Shown in pieces: positions 24,854 to 33,704 of a DNA stretch of 64,000 nt (its first letter is position 1; every line of letters starts with the position of its first letter). The position numbers and the translations under genes are program-made. Source of the DNA: Spartobacteria bacterium UBA695 (GTDB taxonomy: Bacteria > Verrucomicrobiota > Verrucomicrobiia > Chthoniobacterales > Chthoniobacteraceae); NCBI GenBank assembly GCA_002298145.1, contig DBMP01000015.1, positions 306,507-370,506 on the forward strand, given 5' to 3'. The notes beneath the pieces were generated by a model. It was given only the letters and a program-made list of their open reading frames with translations. It had not been told where the DNA came from and ran no database searches.

Positions 24854-25708
24854 CTACAACAGCTCCACCGGCAAAACGCCCGGGTCATTCCCGCCCTCGG
24901 GCGGCGGCACGGGGCAGGTCTCGCGGCCTCCCTTGGCGTCCCAGTACTGGCGCGCATCGAGGTGGATCCCCGCCTCCGCGAGCAGCTCGGCGGAGGTGTC
25001 AGTCAGCAGCATTTCGACGCTGTTCCACGGGAGCAGGAAGTGGGGCGCCTGGCGCTTGACCTTGCAGCTATCCAGGCAAAAGATCGACCGGGCGCTGCGG
25101 GCGATGACCACCTTCTGCTGCTCGACGATGGCGGTCTGAGAGTTCCAGATGCCGCTGGTATCCATGCCCTCGGCGGAAAGAAAAGCGACGTCGAAGCGCC
25201 AAAACCCGAGGCTCTTCACGGCGGCTTCGCCCAGCAGGGTCGCCTGGCGCGCGAGCAGCTGGCCCGCGACCAAAAAAACGCTCACGCCCGGCAGCGTGGC
25301 CAGCATTTCGCCCGCGGGAAGGTTGGGCGTGACGACGGTAATCGGCGTCACCGGCTTGGCCCGGAAGGCTTCGGCAACGGCGTAGAGCGTGGTGCCCGCG
25401 TCGAGGAAAACAGTCAGCCCGGGCGAAAGATACGAGACGGCCGCGGAGGCGATTTGCAGCTTGGCGCGGCGGGAATTATCCATGCGCTCGTTGTAGGAGG
25501 GAAAGCGGTTTTCGAATTCCGAAACCGCGCCGCCGTAAGTGCGCTTAATTTTCTTTTCCCCCTCCAGGGCGGCGAGGTCGCGCCGGGCCGTGGCCTCGGA
25601 GACCTCCAACCGGCGACAAAGCTCGCTCACGGGCATGTACCCGTGTTGGGCCAGCATGGCGGCCAGCCGCTCCCGGCGAGCTTTGACGATATGGAAGGGA
25701 ACTTTCAT
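24854..25708 (-). CDS. DeoR-family transcriptional regulator
   Basis: 284 residues. N-terminal HTH_DeoR (about 8-60, RRERLAAMLAQHGYMPVSEL and VSEATARRDLAALE) and C-terminal DeoRC effector domain with the sugar-phosphate loop FLDAGTTLYAVAEAF and the closing pair DTSG plus SARSIFCLDSCKV. Effectors of the family are phosphorylated sugars. The ATG at 25708 is preferred to one 33 bp upstream because it is closer to the conserved domain. It lies 43 bp downstream of the AraC gene in the same direction and may share its transcript. Confidence 0.88.
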   Translation of the reverse strand: MKVPFHIVKARRERLAAMLAQHGYMPVSELCRRLEVSEATARRDLAALEGEKKIKRTYGGAVSEFENRFPSYNERMDNSRRAKLQIASAAVSYLSPGLTVFLDAGTTLYAVAEAFRAKPVTPITVVTPNLPAGEMLATLPGVSVFLVAGQLLARQATLLGEAAVKSLGFWRFDVAFLSAEGMDTSGIWNSQTAIVEQQKVVIARSARSIFCLDSCKVKRQAPHFLLPWNSVEMLLTDTSAELLAEAGIHLDARQYWDAKGGRETCPVPPPEGGNDPGVLPVELL

Positions 25709-25751
25709 AAGAACTTCATACAGTGTGCCATAGTTGCGCACCGGGGGTCAA

Positions 25752-26666
25752 CTAAGGTGCGTTCCCGGTCATCCGGGCGCTTCGCCAAAGGGCGGGGGCC
25801 AGGCCGGAGTGCATTTTAAAGGCCGCCGAAAAGTGAAACGCGCTGTTGAACCCCAGCTCGGCGGCAATCTCGGTAACAGAGCGCCCGGTGCGCGAAAGGA
25901 GTTCCTCGGCCCGGCGCATCCGGAGCTGGAGCAGATACTGTTTGGGCGGCAGGCCGGTGAGGGCCTTAAAGCAGCGCCGGAAGCGGTCGAACTCCACGCC
26001 CATTTCCCGGGCCAGGGCGGCGATTTTGAGGGGCTCGCCCAGGCTCTCGCGCATCCGGGCCTCGGCCTGGCGCACGGCCCGCTCCTCGGGGCTCGGCTCG
26101 CGGCCCGTGCGGGAGAAGACGATGCGCGCCAAAAGATGCATCCCCAGCGTGCTCATCTCCTCGCGCGCGCCGACACCGCCTTCCCGCGCAAGCGCCAGCA
26201 GGGTTTCGAACGGCTCGACCCACTCCGCGCCAAGGCCCGGGTGAAAGACCGACGACTCAGAACGCAGGACGCCCGCCTCGCGCAGGCGTTCCAGCGCGGG
26301 CCCGCGCAGCTCCACGAACCACTCGACCCAGCCGGTGGCCGGATCGGGGGCGTAGCGGTGCCAGACGCCGGGCAACAGAAGGAACGCGCTCCCTGCACCG
26401 ACCTCGACCGCCCCCGCCGAGGCGGTTTCAAAGACCCCTTTCCCCGCCGAAACGTAGAGGAGCTGATAGCCGTCCAAAATACGGCCGCCGCGCGGGAGCC
26501 AGAACAAATGGTCGCCCGGATGCTCACCGGGCCGGGGGGGATACGGCTCGCCAGGGGCCGTCCGGGCATGGCCGCACGCCGTCACGGCCGCGCCCCAGAC
26601 CGCTGAGGTGCCGCCGTCGGGGAAATAGATCGCGGAATCACTCACGTCGCCAATTTCTATATGCAT
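25752..26666 (-). CDS. AraC-family regulator divergent from rhaA
   Basis: About 304 residues from the ATG at 26666. The N-terminal half is a cupin-type sensor with a PGVWHRY phrase (about 115-121); the C-terminal hundred residues hold two helix-turn-helix motifs (LKIAALAREMGVEFDRFRRCFK and VTEIAAELGFNSAFHFSAAFK). The gene is divergent from L-rhamnose isomerase, so it is a likely rhamnose-responsive activator, by analogy with RhaS/RhaR; this is inference from position. A longer start at 26708 is possible. Confidence 0.85.
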   Translation of the reverse strand: MHIEIGDVSDSAIYFPDGGTSAVWGAAVTACGHARTAPGEPYPPRPGEHPGDHLFWLPRGGRILDGYQLLYVSAGKGVFETASAGAVEVGAGSAFLLLPGVWHRYAPDPATGWVEWFVELRGPALERLREAGVLRSESSVFHPGLGAEWVEPFETLLALAREGGVGAREEMSTLGMHLLARIVFSRTGREPSPEERAVRQAEARMRESLGEPLKIAALAREMGVEFDRFRRCFKALTGLPPKQYLLQLRMRRAEELLSRTGRSVTEIAAELGFNSAFHFSAAFKMHSGLAPALWRSARMTGNAP

Positions 26667-26861
26667 CCCGCCAATTCGTCTATTCCAAAAACAGGCGGCA
26701 TCGGTCATATAGAGCGTGTCATTTCCCCGGTACCTGTTTCGGTTAACGATTGGGCAAAGCTGCCGCAACAGGGCCGGGGCGGACCCTTTCTTCCTCACCC
26801 CCGCCTAGAGGCCCCTAGACATCCTTAACCGCCCGCCAACCGCTATTTTATCCTATCCCAT
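26667..26861 (+). promoter_or_regulatory. Divergent control region between the AraC regulator and rhaA
   Basis: 195 bp separating two divergent genes. The end next to rhaA is AT-rich (ctattttatcct, about 26840-26857) and can hold a -10 element; no Shine-Dalgarno precedes the rhaA ATG. I could not define an operator repeat with confidence. Confidence 0.45.
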
Positions 26862-28112
26862 ATGAGCACCTACCTTGCAGCGCAATCCGCTTACGCCGAC
26901 CTGGGCGTTGACACCGAAGCCGCCTTGAAACGACTCGCCGAAATCCCGATCTCCCTCCATTGCTGGCAGGGCGACGACGTCGGTGGTTCCGAACACCCCG
27001 ATGCCACGCTGACCGGCGGCGGCATCCAGACCACCGGCAACTACCCCGGCAAGGCTCGCAACCTCGACGAACTGCGCGCCGACATCGACAAGGCCTCCTC
27101 GCTCATCCCCGGCTCCAAGCGCCTCAACGTGCACGCCTGCTATGCCGACCTCGGCGGCGAAAAAGTGGACCGCAACGCCTACGAACCGCGCCATTTCCAG
27201 AGCTGGATCGACTGGGCCAAGACGCGCAACCTGGGCCTGGACTTCAACCCCAGTTATTTCTCCCACCCGCTGGCCGCCGACGGCTTCACCCTCTCCCACC
27301 CGGACGCGGGCGTGCGCCAGTTCTGGATCGAGCACGGCATCGCCAGCCGCAAAATCGCCGCCGACATGGGCAGGCAGCTCGGCACCAAGACGGTGACAAA
27401 CTTCTGGATCCCCGACGGCTACAAGGACATCCCCGCCGACCGCGTGGCCCCGCGCAAACGCCTCGAAGCCTCGCTCGACGCCATCTTTGCCGTGCCGATC
27501 GACCCGGCACAGAACGTCGACGCCGTGGAGAGCAAGCTCTTCGGCATCGGCAGCGAATCCTACGTGGTGGGCTCGCATGAGTTCTACATGGGCTATGCGG
27601 TGAAAAACCAGAAGCTGCTCTGCCTCGACGCGGGCCACTTCCACCCGACCGAGACCCTCGCCGACAAGATTTCCTCCGTCCTGCAATTCGTGCCCGAGAT
27701 CCTGCTCCACGTCAGCCGCGGCGTCCGTTGGGACAGCGACCACGTGGTGATCCTCGACGACGCGACCCGCGCGATGATGGAGGAAGTCGTTCGCGGCGGC
27801 TTCATCGAGCGCACCCACATCGGGCTCGATTTCTTTGACGCCAGCATCAACCGCATCGCCGCCTGGGTGATCGGCGCACGCGCCACGCTCAAGGCGCTGC
27901 TCTTGGCGCTGCTCGAACCCTCGGCCAGCATCCGCGAAGCCGAGGTCGCGGGCGACTTCGCGACGCGCCTGGCGCTGCTCGAAGAAGCCAAGACGCTGCC
28001 ATTCGCCGCCGTGTGGAACGAGTTCTGCGCCCGCCAGAATGTGCCCGTCGGGGCCGCCTGGCTCGGCGAGGTGAAGTGCTACGAGCAGAGCGTCCTGGCC
28101 AAGCGCCAGTAG
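26862..28112 (+). CDS. rhaA: L-rhamnose isomerase
   Basis: 416 residues, the usual RhaA length. Converts L-rhamnose to L-rhamnulose. Diagnostic phrases: ISLHCWQGDDVGGSE (about 30-44), LNVHACYADLGGEKVDR, LGLDFNPSYFSHP, NFWIPDGYKDIP, and the metal/substrate region GSHEFYMGYAV and DAGHFHPTE, ending HIGLDFFDASINRIAAWVIG. No rhamnulokinase or aldolase follows in the window, so the rest of the pathway lies elsewhere. A terminator follows at 28213. Confidence 0.98.
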   Translation: MSTYLAAQSAYADLGVDTEAALKRLAEIPISLHCWQGDDVGGSEHPDATLTGGGIQTTGNYPGKARNLDELRADIDKASSLIPGSKRLNVHACYADLGGEKVDRNAYEPRHFQSWIDWAKTRNLGLDFNPSYFSHPLAADGFTLSHPDAGVRQFWIEHGIASRKIAADMGRQLGTKTVTNFWIPDGYKDIPADRVAPRKRLEASLDAIFAVPIDPAQNVDAVESKLFGIGSESYVVGSHEFYMGYAVKNQKLLCLDAGHFHPTETLADKISSVLQFVPEILLHVSRGVRWDSDHVVILDDATRAMMEEVVRGGFIERTHIGLDFFDASINRIAAWVIGARATLKALLLALLEPSASIREAEVAGDFATRLALLEEAKTLPFAAVWNEFCARQNVPVGAAWLGEVKCYEQSVLAKRQ

Positions 28113-28212
28113 GGCAAAATTTCTTCACGCGAAGGCGTGGGATCAGGCGCTGACAGGCCGCCCGGTTTTCCATGCCTTCCGTGAGGCTCCATTCCCAGCA
28201 GTAGAGCAAATC

Positions 28213-28255
28213 GCCCCGTTGCCGAATCGCGTTTTCGGTGACGGGGCTTTCTTTT
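28213..28255 (+). terminator. Rho-independent terminator of rhaA
   Basis: Arms gccccgttgccgaa and ttcggtgacggggc around tcgcgt, followed by tttctttt. It ends the transcript before the repeat element at 28278. The 28113-28212 stretch upstream of it holds nothing else I can support. Confidence 0.85.
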
Positions 28256-28277
28256 GTGCCCCACTGGGATGATACCG

Positions 28278-28436
28278 CTTATACGACTTTCATAGTCAAA
28301 CGCCACTAACCGGCCTTTCTATAAAAATATCTCACGCAAAGGCGCAAAGGCGCAAAGAAGAAACGCATCTGCCTTCTTTGAGCCTTTGCGTCTTTGCGTG
28401 AGACTTAATGCCTTTTATCTGTGTAAATCGTATTAC
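28278..28436. repeat. MITE-like palindromic element E, copy 1 (abuts mnmE 3' end)
   Basis: About 160 bp that aligns along its full length with the reverse complement of 29778-29937. The right end reads as TIR gtaatacgatttac on the minus strand, the left end as the degenerate ttatacgac. The centre is a palindrome built from heptamers of type gcaaagg: ctcacgcaaaggcgcaaagg on one arm and cctttgcgtctttgcgtgag on the other. The TTA at 28433-28435 inside the right TIR is the mnmE stop codon. Confidence 0.85.
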
Positions 28437-29767
28437 TTTCCGAGGCAGAAGGTGGAGAAAATCTTCCCGAGCAGGTCCTCGGTATCGACCCGACCGACGA
28501 TGTCGCCCACGGCGTCCAGCGCGGCCCGCAGGTCAACCGCAATGAACTCGGCGGAGAGGCCCTCGGCCAACGCCCGCAGCGCCACCCCCACCGCAGCCTC
28601 GGCCTGGCTCAGGCAGGCTTGGTGGCGCGCGTTGATGGCCACGCCCGCCCCGGCGCGGGAAAATCCGCCGCCCAGAGCGCGCTCCGCAATGGCCTCCAGC
28701 AGCGGCTCCAGACCAGGGCCGGAGCCGGTTGCCTCCAGGCAAGAAATGCGCACCGCCTTGCGACCCGCCCACGCGGGGTCCTCACCGAGGTCGGCCTTGT
28801 TAAGCACCAGCAGGCTGCCGGGATGGGGCTCCCCTTCCGGTGGGCGGCTGGCGTCGGCCAAGTGCAGTACGAGATCGGCCCGCTCCAGGTGGCGCAGCGT
28901 CCGGGCGATCCCCTCGCGTTCGATGCGGTCCTCGCTATGGCGCACCCCGGCGGTATCGACGAGGCGCACGGGGATACCGCGCAGGTTGACGACTTCCTCG
29001 ATCGAGTCGCGCGTGGTGCCGGGGATCTCGCTGACGATAGCCCGTTCGTAGCCAAGCAGGCGGTTGAGCAGGCTCGATTTACCAACGTTCGGCGCGCCAT
29101 AGATGACGGTGCGCAACCCCTCGCGCAGGACCCGCCCTTGCCCAGCGGTCTCCAGCAGCGCAGCGCACCCCGCGCGCACTTCCTCCAGCCGGGCCGTCAG
29201 AGCCGCGCCGGTCTCGGGCGAAATATCCTCTTCGGGAAAATCAATGTACGCCTCGACGTGGGCCAGGACATTGAGGAGCGCCTCACGCAGTTCGCGCACG
29301 CGGCTCCCCAGGCGGCCTTCGAGCTGCTCGGTGGCGGCGCGCAGGCCCAGGTCGGTCTGGGCACGGATCAAGTCCATCACGGCCTCGGCCTGGGTGAGAT
29401 CCATCTTGCCGTTGAGGAACGCCCGCTGGGTGAATTCCCCGGGACCCGCCGCGCGCGCGCCGTTTTGCAGCAAAAGCGCCAGCAGCCGCCGCGTGACCAG
29501 GATGCCGCCATGGCAGCCGATCTCAGCCATCTCCTCGCCGGTGTAGCTGGCCGGAGCGCGGAAAATAGTAAGCAGTACTTCATCCAGGACCGTTTCGCCG
29601 TCCTTGATTTTACCAAAATGCTGGACCCTCGGCGCAAGCTCCGCCACCGGCCGCCGCCCGTGGAACACCCGCCCCGCAACTTGCGCAGCCTCGGGCCCGC
29701 TCAGGCGAATGACGGCGATGCCCCCCTCCCCGAAGGGGGTGGAAATGGCGGCGATGGTATCGGGCAT
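28433..29767 (-). CDS. mnmE: tRNA uridine-5-carboxymethylaminomethyl modification GTPase MnmE
   Basis: 444 residues. With MnmG it installs the 5-carboxymethylaminomethyl group on wobble uridine-34. The N-terminal formyl-THF-binding domain begins DTIAAISTPFGEGGIAVIRLSG; the inserted G domain has GAPNVGKSSLLNRLLG (G1), GTTRDSIEE (G2), DTAG (G3) and NKAD (G4); the C-terminus ends GKIFSTFCLGK with the invariant Cys of the CxGK motif. The gene is enclosed by inverted copies of element E: one contains its stop codon, the other begins 10 bp before its start. Confidence 0.98.
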   Translation of the reverse strand: MPDTIAAISTPFGEGGIAVIRLSGPEAAQVAGRVFHGRRPVAELAPRVQHFGKIKDGETVLDEVLLTIFRAPASYTGEEMAEIGCHGGILVTRRLLALLLQNGARAAGPGEFTQRAFLNGKMDLTQAEAVMDLIRAQTDLGLRAATEQLEGRLGSRVRELREALLNVLAHVEAYIDFPEEDISPETGAALTARLEEVRAGCAALLETAGQGRVLREGLRTVIYGAPNVGKSSLLNRLLGYERAIVSEIPGTTRDSIEEVVNLRGIPVRLVDTAGVRHSEDRIEREGIARTLRHLERADLVLHLADASRPPEGEPHPGSLLVLNKADLGEDPAWAGRKAVRISCLEATGSGPGLEPLLEAIAERALGGGFSRAGAGVAINARHQACLSQAEAAVGVALRALAEGLSAEFIAVDLRAALDAVGDIVGRVDTEDLLGKIFSTFCLGK

Positions 29768-29777
29768 GGAGAACGGG

Positions 29778-29937
29778 GTTATACGATTTACTCAGACAAA
29801 AGGCATTAAGGCTCACGCAGAGACGCAAAGACGCAAAGAGGAGACGCACCTGCCTTGTTTGCGCCTTTGCGCCTTTGCGTCAAATATTTTTACCGGAGAG
29901 GCCATTTATTGGCGTTTGAGTATGTAATTCGTATTAC
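29778..29937. repeat. MITE-like palindromic element E, copy 2 (between lpxA and mnmE)
   Basis: 160 bp in inverted orientation to copy 1. Its termini are gttatacgatttac (left) and, on the minus strand, gtaatacgaattac (right), i.e. 14-bp terminal inverted repeats. The heptamer palindrome core is gacgcaaagacgcaaag and tttgcgcctttgcgtc. The lpxA stop codon (TTA at 29934-29936) lies in the right TIR. It forms the entire gap between lpxA and mnmE. Confidence 0.87.
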
Positions 29938-30767
29938 TCCTCGGCGGCCGCTTCCACATGAGCGCCGCCCACGCGGGAGGAGATGAGGTCGCACACCCCG
30001 CGTTTTTGCGATCCGGCGATAAATTCGAAAAACTCCGTGGCGTCCGGCCCCCAGGCGCGCTCCTTGGCGGCTTCGAGCGCCTGGCGAACGTTGAGCCCGC
30101 TCTTGTAAACAAGCTTAAAGGCCTCCTTCACCTCCTTGCGCTGCGCGGCATCGATCCCGGCCCGGCGCATTCCAACGATGTTCATCCCGGCCACACCGTT
30201 GATCTGCGCGGCCACGAGAAATGGCGGCACATTTTTGCTCAAGGCCGCATTGCCCTGGATCATCGCCCGACGCCCGACGTGCACCCACTGGTGAAAGACC
30301 GCGCCGCCGCCGATAAAAACGCCTGGCCCCACGTGCACATGCCCTCCGAGCAGCACGTTGTTGGCGATAATAACGCCGTCGGCCACCTGGGAATTGTGCC
30401 CCACGTGCGCGCCTGCCATGAAGAAGCAGTTACTGCCCACACGCGTCTCGGTCCCCTCGCCGGTGCCGCGATGGAGCGTACCGTATTCGCGAATGGTATT
30501 GCCCTCGCCGAGGATCACCCAGCTGTTCATCGAGGGGTCAAACCCGAGATCCTGCGGATCGCCGCCGACAATGGCCCCGTAGCCGATCACGTTCCGCGCC
30601 CCCATGCGCACCCACCCGGTGACCACCGCGTGGGCCTTGATCTCGCAGCCGTCGCCGATCTGCGCCGGGCCCTCGATCACCGCAAACGGGCCGACACGAA
30701 CACCAGCTCCAAGCTGGGCATCGGGATGGATGAAAGCGGTGGGGTGAATTAGCGGGGCGTCGTTCAT
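29934..30767 (-). CDS. lpxA: UDP-N-acetylglucosamine O-acyltransferase
   Basis: 277 residues from the ATG at 30767. First step of lipid A synthesis. A left-handed beta-helix of hexapeptide repeats fills residues 5-190 (PLIHPTAFIHPDAQLGAGV, NVIGYGAIVGGDPQDLGF, FFMAGAHVGHNSQV with the catalytic His, VGPGVFIGGGAVFHQWVHVG), then a helical C-terminal domain starting NGVAGMNIVGMRRAG. Supports a Gram-negative envelope. Other lpx genes (lpxC, lpxD, fabZ) that often accompany lpxA are not beside it. Confidence 0.96.
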   Translation of the reverse strand: MNDAPLIHPTAFIHPDAQLGAGVRVGPFAVIEGPAQIGDGCEIKAHAVVTGWVRMGARNVIGYGAIVGGDPQDLGFDPSMNSWVILGEGNTIREYGTLHRGTGEGTETRVGSNCFFMAGAHVGHNSQVADGVIIANNVLLGGHVHVGPGVFIGGGAVFHQWVHVGRRAMIQGNAALSKNVPPFLVAAQINGVAGMNIVGMRRAGIDAAQRKEVKEAFKLVYKSGLNVRQALEAAKERAWGPDATEFFEFIAGSQKRGVCDLISSRVGGAHVEAAAEE

Positions 30768-31118
30768 ATCGAGGGGAAATAGTGCCGCCCGCCGCGCCGG
30801 TGGCAAGTTTTCTCATCGGAAAATACCCGAGACAGTATCTCCACGTCATTAGCCCAGCTTATTTTGCATAAAATAAATCGCGATTGAGTCTCATATTCAT
30901 CTTGTCGCAGCGATCGGATTCCCTATAAAGGACCGCACCTGCCCTAAATATTATCAAGCCCATGAACTTGGAGCCTATTACCCATCTTGACCGACTCGAT
31001 GGACTTCTTTGGCTCCGCGTGGCGAAAAGCGTGGGCAGGTTTCACTCCGCGGCATGTTCCTCCCCAAGGCGCCCGACTGTCTCTCCCCAGGACATCAAGC
31101 ATTCACCTAAGGAAGAAC
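30768..31118 (+). other. AT-rich leader region upstream of the PEP-CTERM gene, with candidate promoter
   Basis: 351 bp between divergent lpxA and the PEP-CTERM gene. It is markedly richer in A and T between about 30850 and 30960. A candidate promoter for the plus strand is TTGTCG (30902-30907), 16 bp spacer, TATAAA (30924-30929), which would leave a 5' leader of about 180 nt. I see no recognisable riboswitch in that leader. A purine-rich ribosome site (aaggaag, 31109-31115) decides the ATG at 31119. Confidence 0.4.
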
Positions 31119-32936
31119 ATGAAAAAACCGTCCGCGTTATCTAAAATCCGTGCCTTCTACGCCTTGGCTTCGTTGCTTGCTTTGTCGCAATACTCCAACG
31201 CGATCACAATGAGTTTGACCACCTCCGGGACCTGGAATATCGCCGGAAACTGGAGCACCGGCGTGCCGACCGCCAGTGACACCGCAAACGTGGACGGCAA
31301 TCGCACCGTCACCGTGGTGGCCGGAGTTTCAGGATCGGCAGCCACCCTCAACGTGGGCAATAGCGGCACGGGAACATTAAATATCACTGGCGGCAGCCTA
31401 TCTGCCGCCACCAGCTACCTGGGAAACAGCGCCAACTCTTCCGGCACGGCAACCATGAGCGGCGGCACCTGGACGGCCACGAATCTTTATGTCGGCCGCA
31501 ACGGCAAAGGAACACTGACTCTTACCGGCGGCACCGTAAGCGGCGCCACTACCTATATCGGCGCCTCTGCAGGTTCTGTCGGCACGGCAAACATCAGTGG
31601 CGGCACACTTTCCGCGCCCGCCGCTTTATATATTGGCAATAGCGGCACTGGAATACTGAATCTTACCGGAGGCAACATAGCTGCCGCCACCACTACGCTT
31701 GGCAATGGGGCGGGCGCAGTCGGCACAGCCACCGTTAGCAGCGGCACATGGGTTTCCAACTCCCTTTACGTGGGCGGCAACGGCACCGGCACGATCAATC
31801 TAAATGGAGGCATCATCACTGGCACCACCACCACCATTGGCTACAATACAGGGAGTGTCGGCACGGCAACCGTCAGCAGCGGCACACTGATCGCCAACAC
31901 CCTCTACGTAGGCTACTCCGGCGCCCAGGGAACATTGAATATCTCCGGCGGCAATGTCACCGGTACCAACACCACCCTTGGCTACACCGCAGGCGCCAGC
32001 GGGTTCGTCTCGGTGACTGGTGGTACGTTCACCACCGCAACGCTTGCGGTGGGCGCTGCTGCCAGTGGCACCTTAACCCTGAGCGGCAATGGTGTCGTTA
32101 ATGTTACCAACGGAACGCTGACACTAGCCACGACCACCGGCACCGGCACCCTGAACTTCGGCACCGGAGGCGCATCGGTTGGGACGCTGAACGCAACCAC
32201 GGTCACCGGCGGCACGAACCGCTCCACGGTCAACTTCAATTCCAGCGGAACCCACAGCTACAGCCAAAACTTTACGGGTGGCCTGGCGATCAATCAAATT
32301 GGCAGCGGCACCACCACGCTCACGGGCGCCAACACCCACACCGGGCTTACCACCGTCTCCTCGGGCGAACTCAAGGTGGACGGTTCGCTCTCCACCACCG
32401 GCACCGTTCAGGTCGCCATCGGGGCCCAACTGGCCGGTTCCGGTACCGCGGGCAACGTGTTCATCAACGGCTCCATCGCGGGCGGCGACTCCGGCGGCGC
32501 GCTCCACGTTCGGTCGCTAACCATGCTGGATGGAGCCTCCTTTAACGTGGCCATCTCCGGCACCACGGCGGGAACTGACTTTGGACAGGTTATTGTGAGC
32601 AATGCCGTGAGTTTATCTGGAACACTCAATATTACTTCACTCACCGGCCTTAGCCTCAACGACACCATCGCGCTGCTTCTCAACTCCAGCAATTCGCTCA
32701 CCAGCGGAAGCTTTAGCTCGGTGCTCGTCGGCGGAAACGCCGTTACACTGGTCAACAACAGCTTCACCTACAATGGAGGAACCTACCGCATCTCCTACTT
32801 GGGCAATGCCGATGGGGGCACCGTGGCGAACGACGTGACCCTCAACCTCGCCGAGGCCGTCCCCGAACCGGCCACTTGGGCGTTGATCCTGGGCGGCGCA
32901 GGCCTCTTCGCTTGGGCCAAACGCCGCCGGGGCTAA
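31119..32936 (+). CDS. PEP-CTERM surface protein with autotransporter-type passenger repeats
   Basis: 605 residues. An N-terminal signal peptide (Lys-Lys, then FYALASLLALSQYSNA) leads into a beta-helix-like region of tandem repeats of about 35-40 residues rich in Gly, Thr and Ser, with the recurring phrases GNSGTGTLNITGG, LYVGGNGTGTINLNGG and SVGTATVSSGT. Near residue 430 comes the autotransporter-associated phrase GSGTTTLTGANTHTG. The C-terminus is a PEP-CTERM signal: VPEPATWAL, a helix (ILGGAGLFAW) and AKRRRG. The family is exported and processed by exosortase, which is not in the window. Its repeats are closely related to those of the autotransporter at 43123-46452. Confidence 0.9.
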   Translation: MKKPSALSKIRAFYALASLLALSQYSNAITMSLTTSGTWNIAGNWSTGVPTASDTANVDGNRTVTVVAGVSGSAATLNVGNSGTGTLNITGGSLSAATSYLGNSANSSGTATMSGGTWTATNLYVGRNGKGTLTLTGGTVSGATTYIGASAGSVGTANISGGTLSAPAALYIGNSGTGILNLTGGNIAAATTTLGNGAGAVGTATVSSGTWVSNSLYVGGNGTGTINLNGGIITGTTTTIGYNTGSVGTATVSSGTLIANTLYVGYSGAQGTLNISGGNVTGTNTTLGYTAGASGFVSVTGGTFTTATLAVGAAASGTLTLSGNGVVNVTNGTLTLATTTGTGTLNFGTGGASVGTLNATTVTGGTNRSTVNFNSSGTHSYSQNFTGGLAINQIGSGTTTLTGANTHTGLTTVSSGELKVDGSLSTTGTVQVAIGAQLAGSGTAGNVFINGSIAGGDSGGALHVRSLTMLDGASFNVAISGTTAGTDFGQVIVSNAVSLSGTLNITSLTGLSLNDTIALLLNSSNSLTSGSFSSVLVGGNAVTLVNNSFTYNGGTYRISYLGNADGGTVANDVTLNLAEAVPEPATWALILGGAGLFAWAKRRRG

Positions 32937-33002
32937 ACCGGGAAACGTTTCTCTGATTCAAACCGCCGGGGGGGAAAACGGTTTCCTTCCGACGGTTTCG
33001 TT

Positions 33003-33662
33003 TTACCGCCGCCATTGCGCCAACGTGCGCACGACTTCCTCGTCCTCGACCGCCCGGAAGTCGTCGTAAAACTGCCCGACGGCCATGAACACCGGCTCGG
33101 CGCTCAGGATCAGCGTAGTGTCGGCCGCTTTGCGCAGCGTGGGCAGGAGCTCGCGCGGGGCCACGGGCAGGGCCAGGATGCACCTCTTCGCCCCGCCCCG
33201 CCGGAGCGCGGCCAAGGCGGCCAGGGCGGTCGAGCCGGTGGCCGCGCCATCATCGACCAGGATAACCGGGCGGTCCTCCACTTGAACGGGCTCGGAACTG
33301 CCGCGAAAGGCCATCATGCGCCGCTCCAGCTCCATCCGCTCGCGACGGATGGCTTCTTTAAGGTATTCCTCGCCCACGCCCAACGCGGCGATGGTCTCGG
33401 CATCGAGCACAGTTTCGCCATGGGAGGAGACCGACCCAATGCCAAACTCCGGGTTGCCGGGCGCGCCGATCTTGCGCGAAAGCCAGACATCCAGCGGGGC
33501 ATGGAGACCCCGGGCCACCTCGGCCCCGACAACGATGCCGCCCCGGGGAATGGCCAGAATGAGCAGCCCCTCCTCCTCACCGCCGGGGGAGACGACGCCC
33601 TCATCCACCAAGGCACGCGCCAATTCGCGCCCCGCCTCGACCCGGTCCCGAAAGATTTTCAC
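33003..33662 (-). CDS. Phosphoribosyltransferase-fold protein
   Basis: 219 residues. PRT fold with a PRPP-type loop VILVDDGAATGSTALAALAAL (about 130-150) and the N-terminal IPRGGIVVGAEVA (about 38-50). This subfamily is typically annotated as an orphan phosphoribosyltransferase; it is not one of the named purine or pyrimidine enzymes, and in several bacteria it is found with erythromycin-esterase or dienelactone-hydrolase domains. Base or substrate unknown. Encoded alone on the minus strand, 42 bp from the exonuclease gene. Confidence 0.8.
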   Translation of the reverse strand: MKIFRDRVEAGRELARALVDEGVVSPGGEEEGLLILAIPRGGIVVGAEVARGLHAPLDVWLSRKIGAPGNPEFGIGSVSSHGETVLDAETIAALGVGEEYLKEAIRRERMELERRMMAFRGSSEPVQVEDRPVILVDDGAATGSTALAALAALRRGGAKRCILALPVAPRELLPTLRKAADTTLILSAEPVFMAVGQFYDDFRAVEDEEVVRTLAQWRR

Positions 33663-33704
33663 GGCACGGAATCGACCGGGCCAGGGGCTTTGGACGGCCC
33701 GCGA

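Noticed and set aside
28325..28405. CRISPR-like array from short tandem heptamers
   Set aside because: The gcaaagg units form a palindrome without unique spacers; this is the core of the inverted element, not CRISPR.
31119..32936. Treating the repeat region as tandem DNA repeats or a mobile element
   Set aside because: Repeats are coding, diverged at the DNA level and in frame throughout; they belong to the protein.
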